A stretch of DNA of 64,000 nt. It comes from Rhinopomastus cyanomelas. Its lineage: Eukaryota; Chordata; Aves; Bucerotiformes; Rhinopomastidae. The notes under the pieces were generated by a model. That model had not been told where the DNA came from. It was given only the letters and a program-made list of their open reading frames with translations, and searched no databases. The stretch is from assembly GCA_013400115.1 (NCBI GenBank), contig VXBP01004389.1, forward strand, positions 553,506 to 617,505. Reading direction: 5' to 3'. This document shows, piece by piece, positions 24,625 through 38,668 of the stretch. The position numbers and the translations under genes are program-made. Within the stretch, counting starts at the first letter, position 1; every line of letters starts with the position of its first letter.

Positions 24625-27108
24625 CTGATGAATCTGAAGGTCGTGTGCGGTGTCTTAGGACACGTGAAGTAATGGACCCCCCAGTAGTGCCGGCATAACT
24701 ACGAACGACTGTTCTCTAACGGTGCCTGTTCCTTTTTGGAGACTAGAAGTTCTAATAATCTTGTCTATCTGGAAAGACAAACTAAGGAATCCAGTGAACT
24801 CATAATCCAATGTGTATAAAACACTCAGGTAAGCTGTAAGAAAAAACCCAACATTCATAATCAAAACCTTCAGTCCAGATGAAGCCCTTCAGGGGAAGAA
24901 CAATCACTGGTATTTCGCAAGTCATCTTCGGAGATGAGGTCAAAGATTCCGAGATATCTTTGAGCTTCCTTGCAAATGGGAAACTATTTTGAAGACATTA
25001 GCAAGAGACCGATTTGCAGAGCGCCCTATAATCTTGAGAGCATGGAGAAGACACTGCAAAGCAACAGGAAAAGCAAGGCATGCCCATGCAGAAGAACACA
25101 AAGCTGCATTCTGATGAGTGTCTGTTGGAGGTGTAGACACACACACGCGATACACGCGGTGTGGACACAGAGGCAGCAGAACGTTACCATGGGTTTCTGT
25201 GACTGAACCGAGCAAGATTTCCTTCCCTCTAATCTGGCAAGCCAGCTGGAGTGTTCCCTTTCACAGACAAGCTGATCAGTGTCAAGCACCAGGAATAAGA
25301 CATCAACAGAGAACATGCAGCCGGAGACAGGCACAACAGAAAACAAGGGACTCGGCTCCCACATGACATCAGTTTCTGTCTGAGAAGCTCATCGTGTGAA
25401 TTACAAGTACAAAATGAAAAGTGACGGTGTGCAGAGGTATGAAACATCATAACAGGTCATCAGGGGATAAATGATTTTTTTCTGCTTTTTTTTAATTTGG
25501 CTTCTGAGAACTTCAAGTTGCTGAACTGAAGTTTGCGGGTCAAGTCCTCTTCCAGCGATCTCAATGTCAAAACCCTGGCTTGACTGTTGGACCTATTGAA
25601 ACTGCTGAGACTAAGGCAATTACAAGTGTCCCAAGTTATCTCCTGACCTTTAGGGTCAGAATCTGGGCAAGGCTGTTTTTAAATGAGGTTCCTTGGCTTT
25701 CTATGCCAGGACAGCATGGACTGTCTGGGTGGGCAGGGTGTCATGCCTTGGTAGCTTGCAATGCACATGATATAATAAGGCCCTGCCCATCTGAGTAGTC
25801 CCATGGCACAGGCAGTGCCTGGCAGATGAGTTCTCAGCAAGTGCCGGTGTTTTCTGACAGCAGTATTAACGTGGGACTGAATGTGTGAGAAGGCTTCTGG
25901 TTGGTGCCTTCCATGATGGTAAACGATCGAGCAGTTCAGCTCACTGAGCAACAGGTAGAGCAACACACACAACCAGCGCTTGGCCACTCTGGAGCCAGGG
26001 GCTGTGTGAAAGCACCGGACCCCTGCAGCTGCATTCACGGATCACCCTGAAGAAACAGTGCTCAGCTTCATGATCTGAAATGGAACTCGCCTCTCCTGAA
26101 ATGTGCCTGAAAGTCTGGTTTGGAATTCTAGTCTCCTACATTTCTTCTGTGCCTAGTAAATAAAACGCTCGCGACTTCGCATGCTGCTCCTGCCTGCGGC
26201 GCTCTTTCAGACACTTTTGCTAACATAATGAGTAGTCTGATACCAGGAGCTATTATCACAGTATCATATGAGTCAGAAGCATGAGACATGCTAGCTGGGC
26301 AGGCTGTGCAGCCAAGAGAAAAGCAAAGAATTGAAGTTAAGGAGTTTTGCCCTCCCAGTCAGCTTGTCAAACCAGTAATTAAAGCTTTTATACCCCACAA
26401 GCAGGGCACTGAGCACAGGTCAATTATCCCAAGCTGAAGAAACAGGCGTTTTATGATGGCCTTGAAATAATAAGAGTCCCAGTTTGCAAATAGTTCTGCA
26501 TGCAGGAGAGAGGGACTGATAACAACAGCTTGAGCTAAGCCTAGTGTGGGCAGGTGTTATGCAAGCTTCCCTCACACAGCTGTGTTAAAGCAAGTTACTC
26601 GTGACCTGGCGTAGCCCTGTCACTCTGCTCGTGGTTCTTCAAACAGCTACGTAACATACTCAGCTTTTCATCTTCACATCTGTGAGGATCTCTGCAGCTC
26701 TGCTACTGGTCTACCTTGTGCTGATGATTAACTCTTCTGCTCCTTCAGCTGGTGGGTTGAACTGTAGCTGGCAGCATCCTCATCCCGATCACCAGTGAGA
26801 CGTGTGTCACTTGTCAGGGGTCCACTACAAGACATCTATAGTCTGCACTTAAGAATGACAGGTCTGTCTGCAGTCCTTGAAGTGGACAAGAAGTGAGACA
26901 CATCGTGCCATGGCTTGTGAACTCCATGAACAGAACTGAGGATGGCACCTACACTGTGAACACCTGCCCGCCTGTATTTCGGTACCTTCTCGGCGTCAGC
27001 TGGGCAACTTCAGTTCCCACTGTAACTGAGATATAAACCTGCAGGTAAGGCCAGCTCCCTCCCCACACCTTGCATTGTCCAGTGTGCTGCATGAAGTACT
27101 GCTCTATG

Positions 27109-27150
27109 TTTTGATAGGCAATACATTGATTTTGATAGGCAATACATTGA
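27109..27150. repeat. 21-bp tandem duplication
   Basis: TTTTGATAGGCAATACATTG plus A occurs twice in a row with no mismatch. Confidence 0.97.
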
Positions 27151-28982
27151 TATATATCGGGTTTGCTGCTGCGATACGTGAAAACCTGTCTCTAGCCACC
27201 AGTCCCATTACAACAGAGCCCAGGAGTACGACCACACTTTAGTTTTGCAAGGTAAGCTGCTTGCAAACCAGCCTCTGAATTTATGGTGCTACCTTGGCTA
27301 TGACCAAGCTGGAAGAGTGAACCCCCTTGCATCACAGAACGCCTTCACTACCAGATCCAGGCTGAGTAGCTCTGTTAGGGACTCTAATGCCATGGATGTG
27401 GTCACGCTCGCGCAGGAGACAGCAGCACCAGCCAGAAATGCAATAGGAGGAAAGGGGGAGGGCAAATCTGAACAGCCATAAACACAGAGTTACTTCTCTC
27501 TGCCCATTCACAGGTTTTTCTTGACCCCAGTGCAGTCAGTGGGGATTTTGCCAATGAGTTTCAATAGAAGGATAATCTGGACTGGCTGGGGTTTCCTGCT
27601 TCAGCCCACAGCAGCAGGAATGCATGCCAGACCACTCTCAGAAGGAAAAACAGAAAAGGGCAAATTCCCAGTTACTGTGGCAACAGGAGGGCTGTTTCTC
27701 TCATGTCATTCTGGAATCCAGTAGCTGTTTTGTGCCATGACATGCGTTTCTCTCCTCTACCAAATGAGTGTTTTCCTCCCGTGTGGAAGGGAAAGAGCAC
27801 AGAAGAGAACCGTCATCACAAGCAGCCCCAGAAGCCTCTTTGCATTTCCCACCTCACATCTGCCATAATGGCAGAATCAGGTTTGCAAACAGCAAGGAAA
27901 ACCTGCCTGAAATCCCTGTTCTCCAAAACACAGAGAATTCATCTGGCCTGCTCTGTGAATGCTCTTCAATGCATGGGACAGGCGGCTGGTAACAAACCGT
28001 CTGAGAAGAGCACCAAGACCTCTGCTGCGGGACGCATCAGCTGCAGGCTGTGCAGAAGGGCTGATCCTGGCTGCATTTATCTTCCTTTCCTACTCCTTTC
28101 GTCACTAAGGTCCTTGCTACTGTCGTACTTGGACTTGCTGACCACTTCATCAAGGGCTGTAAATACCAGACGAGACTTAGGGCAAAGTTGGGCAGCTTTG
28201 GCAAAGCAGTGGTAAATGTAAAGTCTGACTGACGGTGCCCTAAGGACTAGGGCTGGGCAGCCAAACCAGCTGGGGATCCAAGTGGGCTTCCCTTCTCTCC
28301 ACATCGTGTCCTCAGGTTTGCAGGAGACAGCTCTCACGCTGACAGGCAGCCAGCCCTCTCTACAGAGCAGGATGACAGCAAAACCTGCATCTGCAGACAA
28401 GGGCAAAGGAGAGACTGGAAACATATGCTCTCAACGTTTGGGATGATTCAGTCTAGTCAGAGTACCTGGGTCAGAGCCCAGATGGTGCAAACTGCTGAAT
28501 CTCAGAGTTTACGTTGCTGAGACTCTAGTTTCAGAAGTAGATTTTATTTTATTTAAACTTCTAAACTCCTCTGGTACTTATAAAAGAACCCCTCCAAGCA
28601 ACCTTCAAGGGGAAAAGGCAAAACCTGATGTGACTTCTCTAAAGTAGCCACGTGCACCCCTGTCAGAATTCAGGCAGGTACCTGCATCCCCTTGCCATCA
28701 GGAAGATGTGCATTTTACCACTTGTCTTAGCAGTAACAGCCAGTTGTCTTCTGTGTGACAGCAGGATCTCTTTCAGTGTCACAGACAAGGAACCGAGAGG
28801 CGGGCGGACAACGTCAGTTATGGCACACGTCTCTCTCCCTCACCGCGTTTCCTTCAGGCATCAAACTGGAACCACATCTAATGATCACCCAAAGTCTCAT
28901 GAAGAGCCTGCTCCTTACAAGCAGGCGGGCACGGACTCTCGTGCTGAAACCACAGAGGGATACACGGAAGACAAGTGCTTAC

Positions 28983-29155
28983 TGTTTCGAGGCTTCTCCT
29001 CATCCATGCCTTCATCTTCATTCTCTGGGTCAATATCTTCTGCCTGAGTTATCCAGTCTAAGTAGCCCTTCAAGTCTTCCTCCAGCTGTTGTTTTTCCCG
29101 CAGCTTCTGGAAATCGCCCCGAGCCTTGGCCTTCTCTCTTTCTTTGGAAAACTCC
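28983..29155 (-). CDS. CACNA1C: CACNA1C exon 9 (I-II loop, AID beta-subunit site)
   Basis: 173 bp, acceptor CCCTCTTGCCAG, donor A|GTAAGC. After the split glycine the product reads EFSKEREKAKARGDFQKLRE, then KQQLEEDLKGYLDWITQAED and IDPENEDEGMDEEKPRN. The middle part is the alpha-interaction domain, with the QQ-E--L-GY--WI---E signature complete, where the cytoplasmic beta subunit binds. The tryptophan and tyrosine of the GY--WI core are intact. In mammals a 75-bp exon 9* can follow this exon; I did not find it. Confidence 0.97.
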
Positions 29156-32100
29156 CTGGCAAGAGGGAGGGAGGGACGGGTCATGGGTGGAGGGAAGGAA
29201 GAGATTGAAAAACAGTGGGTTAGACTGATCTCCACTAGAAAGGCTCCACATCCCGTGCAGCACACCCAGCTTTCTCTAGTCTTTCAAGGCGGACACAAGG
29301 TTGGAGCAGCGTTGCTAGGTACACATGTACAACAGCTGGAGTGCCCATCTTTTTACCAAAGCCTATGGAGACATGAATGCCTTTCTTAACCCTTTCATTC
29401 CCAACATTTGATTGACAGTTCAAATAAAGCACACATTTATGTATAGCACCACACACTTTCTAGTACCTGTAACCACTTGATTGTCTTCAATGGTTATATT
29501 TAGGTGTCTGTATGAACAATGGTTGATTTAGTTCAATGATGTTTGTCAATGATGTTTAATCCAATTGTCTGTTTGGCAATAATCTGGCATCTGGAGAGTG
29601 AGGTGGCGACCCTAAGTTTTAGCCAGGTTTCGATGTGTCTTTAGGAGTGAGCGATGGTCGCTCCGTCGAGCTGACTGTAAGTGTAATTAACGGTACTCAC
29701 AAATCTGTGCAGACCTCACGGTGGACAATGCCACTCACGGTGATGGCCAACTCACACCTCCACCTTTCACTGTGGACTGCCAGTATCTGGGGCTGCTGCC
29801 TGACACGAAAGCCAGTTTTCAAATCTCCAGGTGGGCAGAAAAGTTGGCTAAACTAGGGGCAGACAAGACTCAGGTTCTCCCAGGAAGCGAAGCAGGGTAG
29901 GCACGTGAAAGTTGTCCACCAGGAGGAAGGAATACAGCCTTAAAATAGCACAGGATCAAGAACTGAATGTTGCTTCCTAATGACCCCAGGTGCTTGCTTG
30001 GTCTTCTTTTTGGCCATGCTGTTGTTCCTTCCTCTCTTCCAGAGACTTTTTTTTTCCTAGAAATGCTGACCTACCTTCATTTAGAAACTCTCATGTGGTT
30101 CTAAACCAGGATTTAATGCTTGTGTTTTAAAAACGAAGCTTAATGATTGTGAAAAGTGCTGGACCAAGAGTTCTTAAGGATTGTCTGGTATCTGCTGAAG
30201 CAGACCACTGTCTACGGCAGACACAGCAGGTAACAGGCACCTCTGTCTCTAGAAATGAGAGGCAAAGTAATTGTCTCCAGTGCATTATCCATTACCCTTG
30301 CTGACAACTGTCAGCAGTAAGTGGATTTTAAAAAAAAATACTTCAGCCTAATATTTGTCTCAGGTTTGTCCCTGGAAAAACAAATAGGAAACCTACTACT
30401 AACTTTGCTGGAAGAATATTAGGATTATGAAAACCCTGCCCATAACGTTAATGATGTGGTGTACGGTGACCTCAAGCAACGGAGATGGAATGAGTGTCTA
30501 ACAGCAGTGGTGGACTGCGTCCCTCTGTCTGGTCCAAAAGTTTTCTCTGGGTCAGGTTACAGTAGATCAAGGTCACAATCACCAGCTCGTGCTGTTCTAG
30601 AAAAAAAACTATCTTGCCCATGGTGATGATGGAATATATGCAATTCCTGTCTATGTCTGATGCCAATATGAGTTTTCACTTTTCGGGGACTGGTGGAAAG
30701 TGAGCAAAACAGTAAAATTCTAGCAGTCCAAAACTCCTCGTTACTGTTAAAAGAGCAGCCCGAGGCACCAAACCTCATCCACCCTAAGAAGTGCACACCA
30801 AGGAATGGGAAGGACTGGGAGAGGGTACAGAAAGCTAGGAAATAGTCCAGAAGGGTCAGAAAAACTGCTCCAGGATGAGCTACAACCACTCAACCTGAGC
30901 TCTGCTTTGGCAGTAAAAGCATCAAAAGCAGCCAGCTGAGTTTTCCAGGATCCTCCCAAAACAGAAGAAATGGCTGTTCTCCTGACCTCCATTTGCCCTA
31001 GGCAACTGCTGATTTGGCCCGTGTCCTGGCATTTAGGTAGCTGCTAGGCAAATATAAAACAGTTGTGAGTCTCTGTGCTCAGGTGTGCAGGTCTGGAAGT
31101 TGAGTTTCCACTGCCACTGGATTTCTTCCTCATTAATTGACTGAAGCAAGTAACACAGAGGTGAACATCTCAGATCTCAAGAGACCTCTGAGAGGGTTTC
31201 CATTGCTCACAATGCTGGTGTGAAAACCTTTCTCCTGGCCTTCAGGAGGTCTGCTGAATGGGTATTTTCTTTGGCTTACGTGTATATGTTATATTGTACT
31301 TGGTTAAAACATATGAATGCTCTGCCACGATGTTTAGCTTAGTATGTGGCTAGTAAATTCACCAGAAGGCCCATGAACGGGTGACGCGCCTGAGAAAAAC
31401 CAAAGTGCAATGGAGCTCTCTGGGCAGAGCAGGACTCAGCACTCGATTTGCAGGTGAAATCAAGGTGTCTTTGTGAGTACATTTAATTACACTTACTTGT
31501 TCACAAGAGATTAAAAAACCTGAGCTCATCTGTCACTGACAAAGTCTATCTACAGGACACGCTGGGTGAAGTTCCTGGAACAGATAAGTGGGAAGACATC
31601 AGAGATGCCCAGAATGGATGTGAACATTGGCCCAGGGATCTTTGTATCTGCACAGGACGGGCAGGTGGATCTTCTACACGGGTCAGACTATCAGCAACAA
31701 GAAGCTTCTGGAAAAAAAGCTGACTCTGCAAAGTGAAGACTCTTTGCAACTCAGCAGAATTTACAACAGCTTTAGAAAGTTAATTGCCCAAGACCTGTTT
31801 ATTTAGCCCAAAGAAAATTTGGACTATTTCTCCCACAATTTCTGTGGGTTTTTTTTAAGGATGCAAATCCTTGAAGTTCTTTTTACTTTTCTCCAGTTGG
31901 AAAAATTTTTGCAGAAACAGTGCAGCTGTCATAACACTGTGAACACAGCCAAAAAGAGTGACTCACAGCTTAAACAAGGTGCACTTCGTCTTTGACTTCA
32001 GTGCTTGCTGCAGACTGTTGCCATCCCTCACCACTGCCTGTGGTGGTCTAGCTGCAGCATGTCAGGGGGCAGAAACTGAGGGCCCCACAACGCTTTCTTG

Positions 32101-32258
32101 AGTTGAAAAATGGGAGAGAGAGGGAATTCCATTTTTAACTCTGTACAGACACAAATCCAAGAGCAGGTACGTTGAATAAGCAGTGCTTCAACAGCATGCA
32201 TTCCTCAGGGCTGGGCTCACAGGCACTGTCTTTATCCTGTATGGTCCTCCATTGTACC

Positions 32259-32310
32259 TCTGGTGTCAGCTGGTTACCATCCAGCTCTGGTGTCAGCTGG
32301 TTACCATCCT
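32259..32310. repeat. 27-bp tandem duplication
   Basis: The unit TCTGGTGTCAGCTGGTTACC (plus ATCC and a 3-base spacer) occurs twice in a row with period 27. Confidence 0.95.
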
Positions 32311-33533
32311 CTACTACTGCTGACATCCTTACTTGCTGATCACAGCATCTATCTGGAGAATGAGGAGCTTCATAGTGCACAGAGGATCACTCTCCAGATT
32401 TCCAAACACAGACTATTGCTTGACATCTCATCACCGGGGATTTTTTTCCTGCTCCCTTTACCTCTTGTAAAAACCTTCTCTTTAGCATTAGTGGCACATC
32501 ACCTTCAAAGGGATAGTGAGGACAGTGATAACACCTCCTGTAGCTCTTTGGAGGATGGCACCTGGTGGGTTGTCTTCTTCAATCCTGCTGCTTCCCTCAC
32601 TGTGCTATTGGCCTAAGTACTGAGGACACAATCGCTGTGAGGCATGGACCCCCCTCTCTTGATCAGAGAGACCTTTCCACGTCTCCTGATGCAAAGCCAG
32701 GGGGCTTCAGGGCTAACACTCAGGCAGCTGGTACAGGCTCTGAGCAGGTCCATTTAAGCCTCATTAAATGATGCAGAAAGTTAGAAATGAAAATAAAGAG
32801 GATTCGTAGAAGTATTTATAACATTTTTATCCCTGCACATTGAATGGCCGTCGGCACCCAGTCATGCCCAAACATGGAATTAGAAGCCTAATTGTAAGAG
32901 AGGTTTTAAAATATCTTGTAAGGAGTGTTTGCTGGGTTGGTTCTTCTATGGGACTCCCCAGGGTCAGTGAAGTCTTTAACTACTGGGGACAATAGAAATT
33001 GTTTTTTAGTCAACACTGCTATAGTGATGCTCTGTTGAGATGGTTGTACCGCAGCACTGAAATGCAGCTAAATGTCTAGATGTCTTAGGAATGCTTAAAT
33101 ACTGGAAGGATTGCTCCTTCATCCCCAGGAAAGGTCAGAGGGAAATGCTCCTTTCTCCCTGCGCCACGCTAGGCTTGCAATGCTCACAGCAGAGAAGATG
33201 TGCTCATTGAAGGAGAAACGTGCCCACGGCACTCTCCAGGGGAACAGTCCTCTGTTAGGCTGGGCTTTAGGGCTGCTAAGCAATGGGAAAACTCTGACTG
33301 TGAGCAGACAGTTTGGCAGGAATCTCATCACACAAATGTGAAGAGGTTTGGCCCATGTTCTCATTTCTCCTTCAGGCCCACTGGCCCTTCCAGAGATTTT
33401 ACTACAACCACCTGCTTTGCCTACAGGGGTGCTTAGCCTTGTCCTCTTCCCAGAGCACAGGTAGAGGTTTAACATGTCACAGGCAAAGAGTTGTCTGTCT
33501 TCCCTTAGTCAAAGGCTCCTTTCCTGCCATTCC

Positions 33534-33590
33534 TGCTGGACTAGATGATCCTTCGAGGTCCCTTCCAGTCCCTAACGGTCCTGTGATTCA
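33534..33590 (+). mobile_element. CR1 3'-end fragment
   Basis: TGCTGGACTAGATGATCCTT, then CGAGGTCCCTTCCAGTCCCT and a final GTGATTCATGA. Short plus-oriented CR1 tail, about 165 bp beyond the donor of the VNDAIGRDWP exon (in intron 8). Confidence 0.88.
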
Positions 33591-33756
33591 TGAGGGATGC
33601 TGTATTTTGGTTGCTACGGGCAATAGCCTAGAACTTCTACCAGGGTTCCTGAGCTCAAGCCACCACTGACTGTTGTTTTGGTAACCAGAAAGCAGGAATA
33701 GAAATACAACTTTTTCAAAGCAAACAAGAATAAAATATTTTCCTGGTACTGCTTAC

Positions 33757-33860
33757 CCGCTAAGCACACCGAGAACCAAGTTAAGTACAAAAAATGACCC
33801 TATGATGATTAGTGTAACAAAATAGATCCAGGGCCAGTCCCTTCCTATGGCATCATTGAC
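33757..33860 (-). CDS. CACNA1C: CACNA1C alternative IS6 exon (VNDAIGRDWP form)
   Basis: 104 bp, acceptor ATTCCACTCTTCCAG, donor AGCGG|GTAAGC (same exon-donor junction sequence as its partner). The product is VNDAIGRDWPWIYFVTLIII followed by [15 protein letters not shown]. It differs from the mammalian version by Ile for Val in VNDAV. It is mutually exclusive with the 34235-34338 exon; skipping both would also shift the frame. IS6 helix choice affects tissue expression, drug sensitivity and gating in mammals. Confidence 0.96.
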
Positions 33861-34437
<577 letters not shown>

Positions 34438-34962
34438 TTACACACAAGCATAGTGAGTGTTTCTGTACGTTCTTTCCAACGTGACAGCTCCTTTGACTGC
34501 TTTTTTCCCCCTCTAGCTATTTCCTCACAGGCAATGATTAACACAGGCTGAGATTAATTGCCACACTGGAACTCCTCTGGATGCTTAAAGTCAGGGACTA
34601 CCACTTTCTTAAGTTTACTTACAGCACCAAGGGGTCCATCCGATGACTTCTAGCTCTCTAACCACTGCACATCTGTAGGGCTCTTTGCTGCCAGGGAAAA
34701 CACTGCTAGATTTTGCTAACACAGGATGTTGTCAGGCAGGTACAGGTTCCTCAGAGAGAGAGAAGCATGTGGTGACTGAGCAGACACTGACCTGTCTCTG
34801 CAGTGCTCTGGTAGCCTACAGTGTAGTAGTGTGAGGGCAGCAGCTGTGTGCTTTAGGGAAGGTCCTGTCAAGGCTCCCTGTGCTCTGACCTACTCAAGTG
34901 CTTCCTAAAGCTTTCTCACAAACTACCTTTCTCTCCTTGAAGAACGAATCTCTCCTTCAAAA

Positions 34963-35101
34963 TGTTGGAACTGGATGATGGTTCCTTCCTACCCTGAGTG
35001 ACTCTGACTCCATGGCTTCTCCAGTCAGGTGAGCCCACTGCAGCAGGGGGATTGGACTAGATGATCTTTTGGGGTCCCTTCCAGTCCCTTATGATTCTAT
35101 A
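34963..35101 (+). mobile_element. CR1-tailed short element, copy B
   Basis: Starts TGTTGGAACTGGATGATGGT, continues TCCTTCCTACCCTGAGTGAC and CCATGGCTTCTCCAGTCAGG, then a CR1 tail GGGATTGGACTAGATGATCT ending TTATGATTCTATAA. Copy A at 8379-8516 starts at the same place and has the same order of parts. The first 70 bp are not a CR1 part that I recognise. It may be a CR1 subfamily or a short non-autonomous element using a CR1 tail. Confidence 0.75.
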
Positions 35102-36385
35102 ACAATTGAAATCAACAAAGGATGAAACATCACCTTTCACAGCTGCAGCTGTGTTTAAAGAGAAAAAAAGAAATCTACATTATAATCTAAATTATAGACA
35201 GTCAGTAAATCCTACATCTCAGGCAAGAGCTTTGTGGCCTAGAAAGGAAAGTCCTCCTACTCTTCTATTATTTCCTTGGCTTCTATTATGGGTTCGTGCT
35301 GCTTGCACAATAGTTTAGACTTTGCTTTATTTCTGAAAGTTCACATTCTGGCTAAAATTCTTCGCATTCATGCAGTCAGGAAAGAAAAAATCTCTTAAAA
35401 GCAACGTAACCCTTCAGAAGTAACCAAGATGGGGTGAACTCGGATAAATTCATCCCCTGAAGAAGCAAAATATTGAAAGGCTCGTTTTTATATCTTTCCT
35501 TGTGTCTTCCTTCAGCAGAAACAGCTGGGGAGCAAAATTTCATCCCAAGTGAGAAGAAGAACAACATTGCTGGCAGCTTGTAAGGGCATCCGACTCGCGA
35601 CTGTAACTGGCCATAGTTGGAGGCTGCTCCACGAACAATAGGGGAACTGTTTGCTCAATGAATCATCCTCCTCTGCTTAGCTTCTCAGCTGCTTAAGGAC
35701 ACCCTGGCTCTGCAGTATGTGCAGTCTTTGCCTTGAAAGCTCTTGCTAGTAGCCAGAGCAGGCAGAGGGCTTGGGAAGGCACCTGGAAGCCTCCTTTCTT
35801 TCAGCATCCTAGAGATCTGAGATACCCGACTTCTGCCTCTGCAGTGGTGATGGCCTTAAAAAACTCCTGTGCAGGCAATTGGACTGTGACTACTGAGACT
35901 GTGAGACCAACAAACCAACCTCTGAACGTGCAAAACATGTTATTTTGGGTTAGCTCTGGTAACAAATCCTGCACACTGTATTTTTCTCTGATCTCTGAAC
36001 AGTACATTGCTTATGCTTTTCTGTTCTTTCATGTAATAGTTGTGATAAATACAGTAATTATGCAATTTGCAACTTATTGTAAGCCCCACTACTGTTAGTA
36101 TTACTTTAACAAGGAAATTACTCATTGCTGTGCTCAATTTCTGTCCTTCCCACAGAACTAGGAACGCTTAAAAGAAGCCTCAGGAAGAATCCAACGAGAT
36201 GACACAGAACTGAAGGTACAGGGAGAAGCACCACAGTTGTACAATCTACTCTCCACGCAGCACGGGTGCCAAAAGCACTTTTTCCAGCCTGTGGGGCCAG
36301 CTCTGAGATTGCTTCTTTGGCAGTGAGATCCCACACATCCTGAGGCTGCAGATCGGTTTGGAGACCGAGGGGCACGAGGCTGCTG

Positions 36386-36426
36386 CGTGCCGTGCCGTGC
36401 CGAGCCGTGCCGAGCCGTGCCGTGCC
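36386..36426. repeat. CCGTG/CCGAG pentanucleotide repeat
   Basis: About eight units of CGTGC with two CGAGC variants in 41 bp, G+C rich and CpG in every unit. It makes all reading frames look repetitive (for example GTARHGTAR on the minus strand), which should not be mistaken for coding. Confidence 0.95.
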
Positions 36427-38095
36427 AGTAAAGACACAAACAAAGCACGTCCTCATCTGAGGAGTTCCTGGCTCCTCTCCACACACCCCTCAGGTGAGTC
36501 CATGCACAGCGTTCATCTGCTGACTTCACTATCCACAGAAGGAGCAAGAAAAAGATCAGATTTTCATCACTCATCCTATACCCTTGGTGCAATATTTTCC
36601 TAAGGATGAAGACTCCACTTTGCATGTACTTCAATATTTAACATCCAATTAGTTGCCTGTTTCTGGCTGCTTTTCAGCCTGGTACTCACGTGTGTGTGTA
36701 TCACTGGAGGCATCCAAGTGACTCTGTTGAAGGCAACGATCAACATCACTCTTACCAACAGAAATGAACTCCTAAGTGCTTTGCTGAAGTGGAACAGGGC
36801 ACAGGACTTGGAGAAATATATGGCAAGGGGAAAGTTACCAGGTTTAAGGTACATGGGGACTGAAGAATGACTACAAAATGTAAGCATTTCATTGCAGATG
36901 TCCTAGTGCCTAATGAGAAGGATTAAAACTGTTCTGTCAACTTGAAATACTCTCTCATCCTTGCCAGATCTTTCAGACAGGTCAGATGAGGGGTCAGAAT
37001 GTAAGATCTTGGAGCTGACTCAAGGCAAACAGGCTGATGTGGATTAAAAAATACAAGCCTTGCAATAAGCACAAAAATGAAAACTAAAATAAGCTCGACT
37101 TATTTTTTATTGACTTAAGAAGAATGGAATAAAATTGCTTCTGAATGGCTTGAGATATAAGCAAAGGACTCCAGGTGCCTTTGCTTGTGTTCTGAGGTAA
37201 ACTTTCTGTCTAAGAATCAACATTCTAGTAGTCTCGAAGGGACTCGAAGTCTCACTTAGCTGCTCCTTATGACTGTTGTAAATTGCTTCATGTTTTGGGC
37301 CTGCTGGATGCAAAGGAGAAACTGAAGGATTCAACCCAGCTTCAGATGACACTCAGAGGAGCAGCACTTGGTCAGTAGCACCTTCAGTTGCTTCATTTTG
37401 ACAATGACATTTCTTTTATTTTGAAGTACTGAAGGAGAAGGCAAATTCTAAGCTCAGTGGTTGTCTCCAAGAAGAGCTGCTTTAATGTGTTACCTCATTT
37501 ATGGAAGTTTGTAGATGCTGTATGTGGACACAGACACCTATAACCTTTGTTGAGATCATCCTCATGAGAAAGGCAGGACAGGAGCAGATGAACACAAGTG
37601 CACAGGGATCGTGCACCCTGGCAGAGGATGCTCCACACAAATTGTTCTACTGATGGTCACTGACAAAAGCCATTGAAGCAGGCAGGATTCATCCTACGTG
37701 GGCAGCAGAAAGAACAATATTATTCCTGTGGGCCCCATGGTTCCCCAATTGTTCTGTAGGCTGTGAAGTGATAGAAAGAGCAAATTAAAACCCCACTCAT
37801 TAGAAATATTGGTAATTGGTACAGAACTCCCTGCAGGAACGAAATGGAACCATTAGCTGAGAAAGGACTGCCTCAATGAAGACACCAGAAGCGTCGAAGG
37901 AAGAGGTTGATTTGCAGAGAATCCTGCAGGACATAAAAACCAGAGAAACTGCAGCAATGGAAGCTGTGCCCAGAAGAAAGGAGAAGGGGGCAGCCAGATC
38001 TAAGGTGACAGTGTCTGCAGGGCTTGCTTTTTCTGCCCTGCTGACGAAGACAGCGTTGAATGGTGCTATGGTCTAGCCTTGAGCTCTGTGGTAAC

Positions 38096-38156
38096 AGGTT
38101 GGCCTTGATGATCTATGAGGTCTCTTCCAACCTTGGTAATACTGTGATACTGTGAA
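38096..38156 (+). mobile_element. old CR1 3'-end fragment
   Basis: CAGGTTGGCCTTGATGATCT followed by ATGAGGTCTCTTCCAACCTT and GTGATACTGTGA is the tail of an older CR1 subfamily with the TTGATGATCTNTGAGGTC signature. It lies only about 190 bp before another CR1 piece of the same orientation. Confidence 0.8.
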
Positions 38157-38344
38157 TGTGCTGCAGGTGTCCTTACCCAAGCACATACTGGTTCATTCTA
38201 GAACAGCTTTGGCTAACCCTACAGCTCACTGCTCGGCTGCCTGGTGTCACTGACCAAAGGGCGAAGCCTCCACAACGGACCAAGCTTCCTCCACCCTACA
38301 GACAAGTGAAGGCAGCGCTAGGCTCTGCCTTAGGGTCATCTCCC

Positions 38345-38668
38345 GGGCTGCATCAGGACAAGTGTGGCCAGCAGGTCGAGGGAGGTGATTCTCCCCCTCT
38401 ACTCCGCTCTGGTGAGATCCCACCTGGAGGACTGCGTCCAGTTCTGGAGCCCTTATTACAAGAAGGATGGGGAGATGCTGGAGCGAGTGCAGAGGAGGGC
38501 CACGAGGATGATCAGAGGGCTGGAGCAGCTCTCCTGTGAGGCAAGACTGAGGAAGCTGGGGCTGTTCAGTCTGGGGAAGAGGAGGCTCCCAGGTGACCTT
38601 ATTGTGGCCTTCCAGTATGTGAAGGGGGCTACAAAAAGGCTGGGGAGGGCAATGATTATCAGTTCTTG
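38345..38668 (+). mobile_element. CR1 ORF2 C-terminal fragment
   Basis: Plus-strand CR1 without the 3' tail. Translation shows SREVILPLYSALVRSHLEDC, then MLERVQRRATRMIRGLEQLS, RKLGLFSLGKRRLPGDLIV and AFQYVKG, the end of the reverse-transcriptase ORF. Both ends are truncated; an upstream frame change is needed to join GLHQDKCGQQVEGG to this part. Non-functional. Confidence 0.92.

Larger units (their letters stand above)
23325..28982 (-). other. intron 9
   Basis: 5658 bp. It holds a CR1 3' end at 24556-24624 and a 21-bp tandem duplication at 27109-27150. I searched the plus strand for the core of mammalian exon 9* (reverse complement of WFSH-coding sequence) and found no match. Confidence 0.75.
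29156..33756 (-). other. intron 8
   Basis: 4601 bp between the second IS6 exon and exon 9. It holds the CR1 tail at 33534-33590 and a 27-bp-period duplication at 32259-32310. Nothing else is recognised. Confidence 0.8.

Noticed and set aside
27703..28215. 170-codon plus-strand open frame in intron 9
   Set aside because: No recognisable domain, composition typical of chance frames, no splice or start context.
23325..28982. Exon 9* (75-bp smooth-muscle exon of mammalian CACNA1C)
   Set aside because: No sequence matching the WFSHS core was found on the minus strand of intron 9. It may be absent or too diverged to see by eye.
36158..36634. Repetitive GTARHGTAR frames
   Set aside because: Caused by the pentamer repeat.
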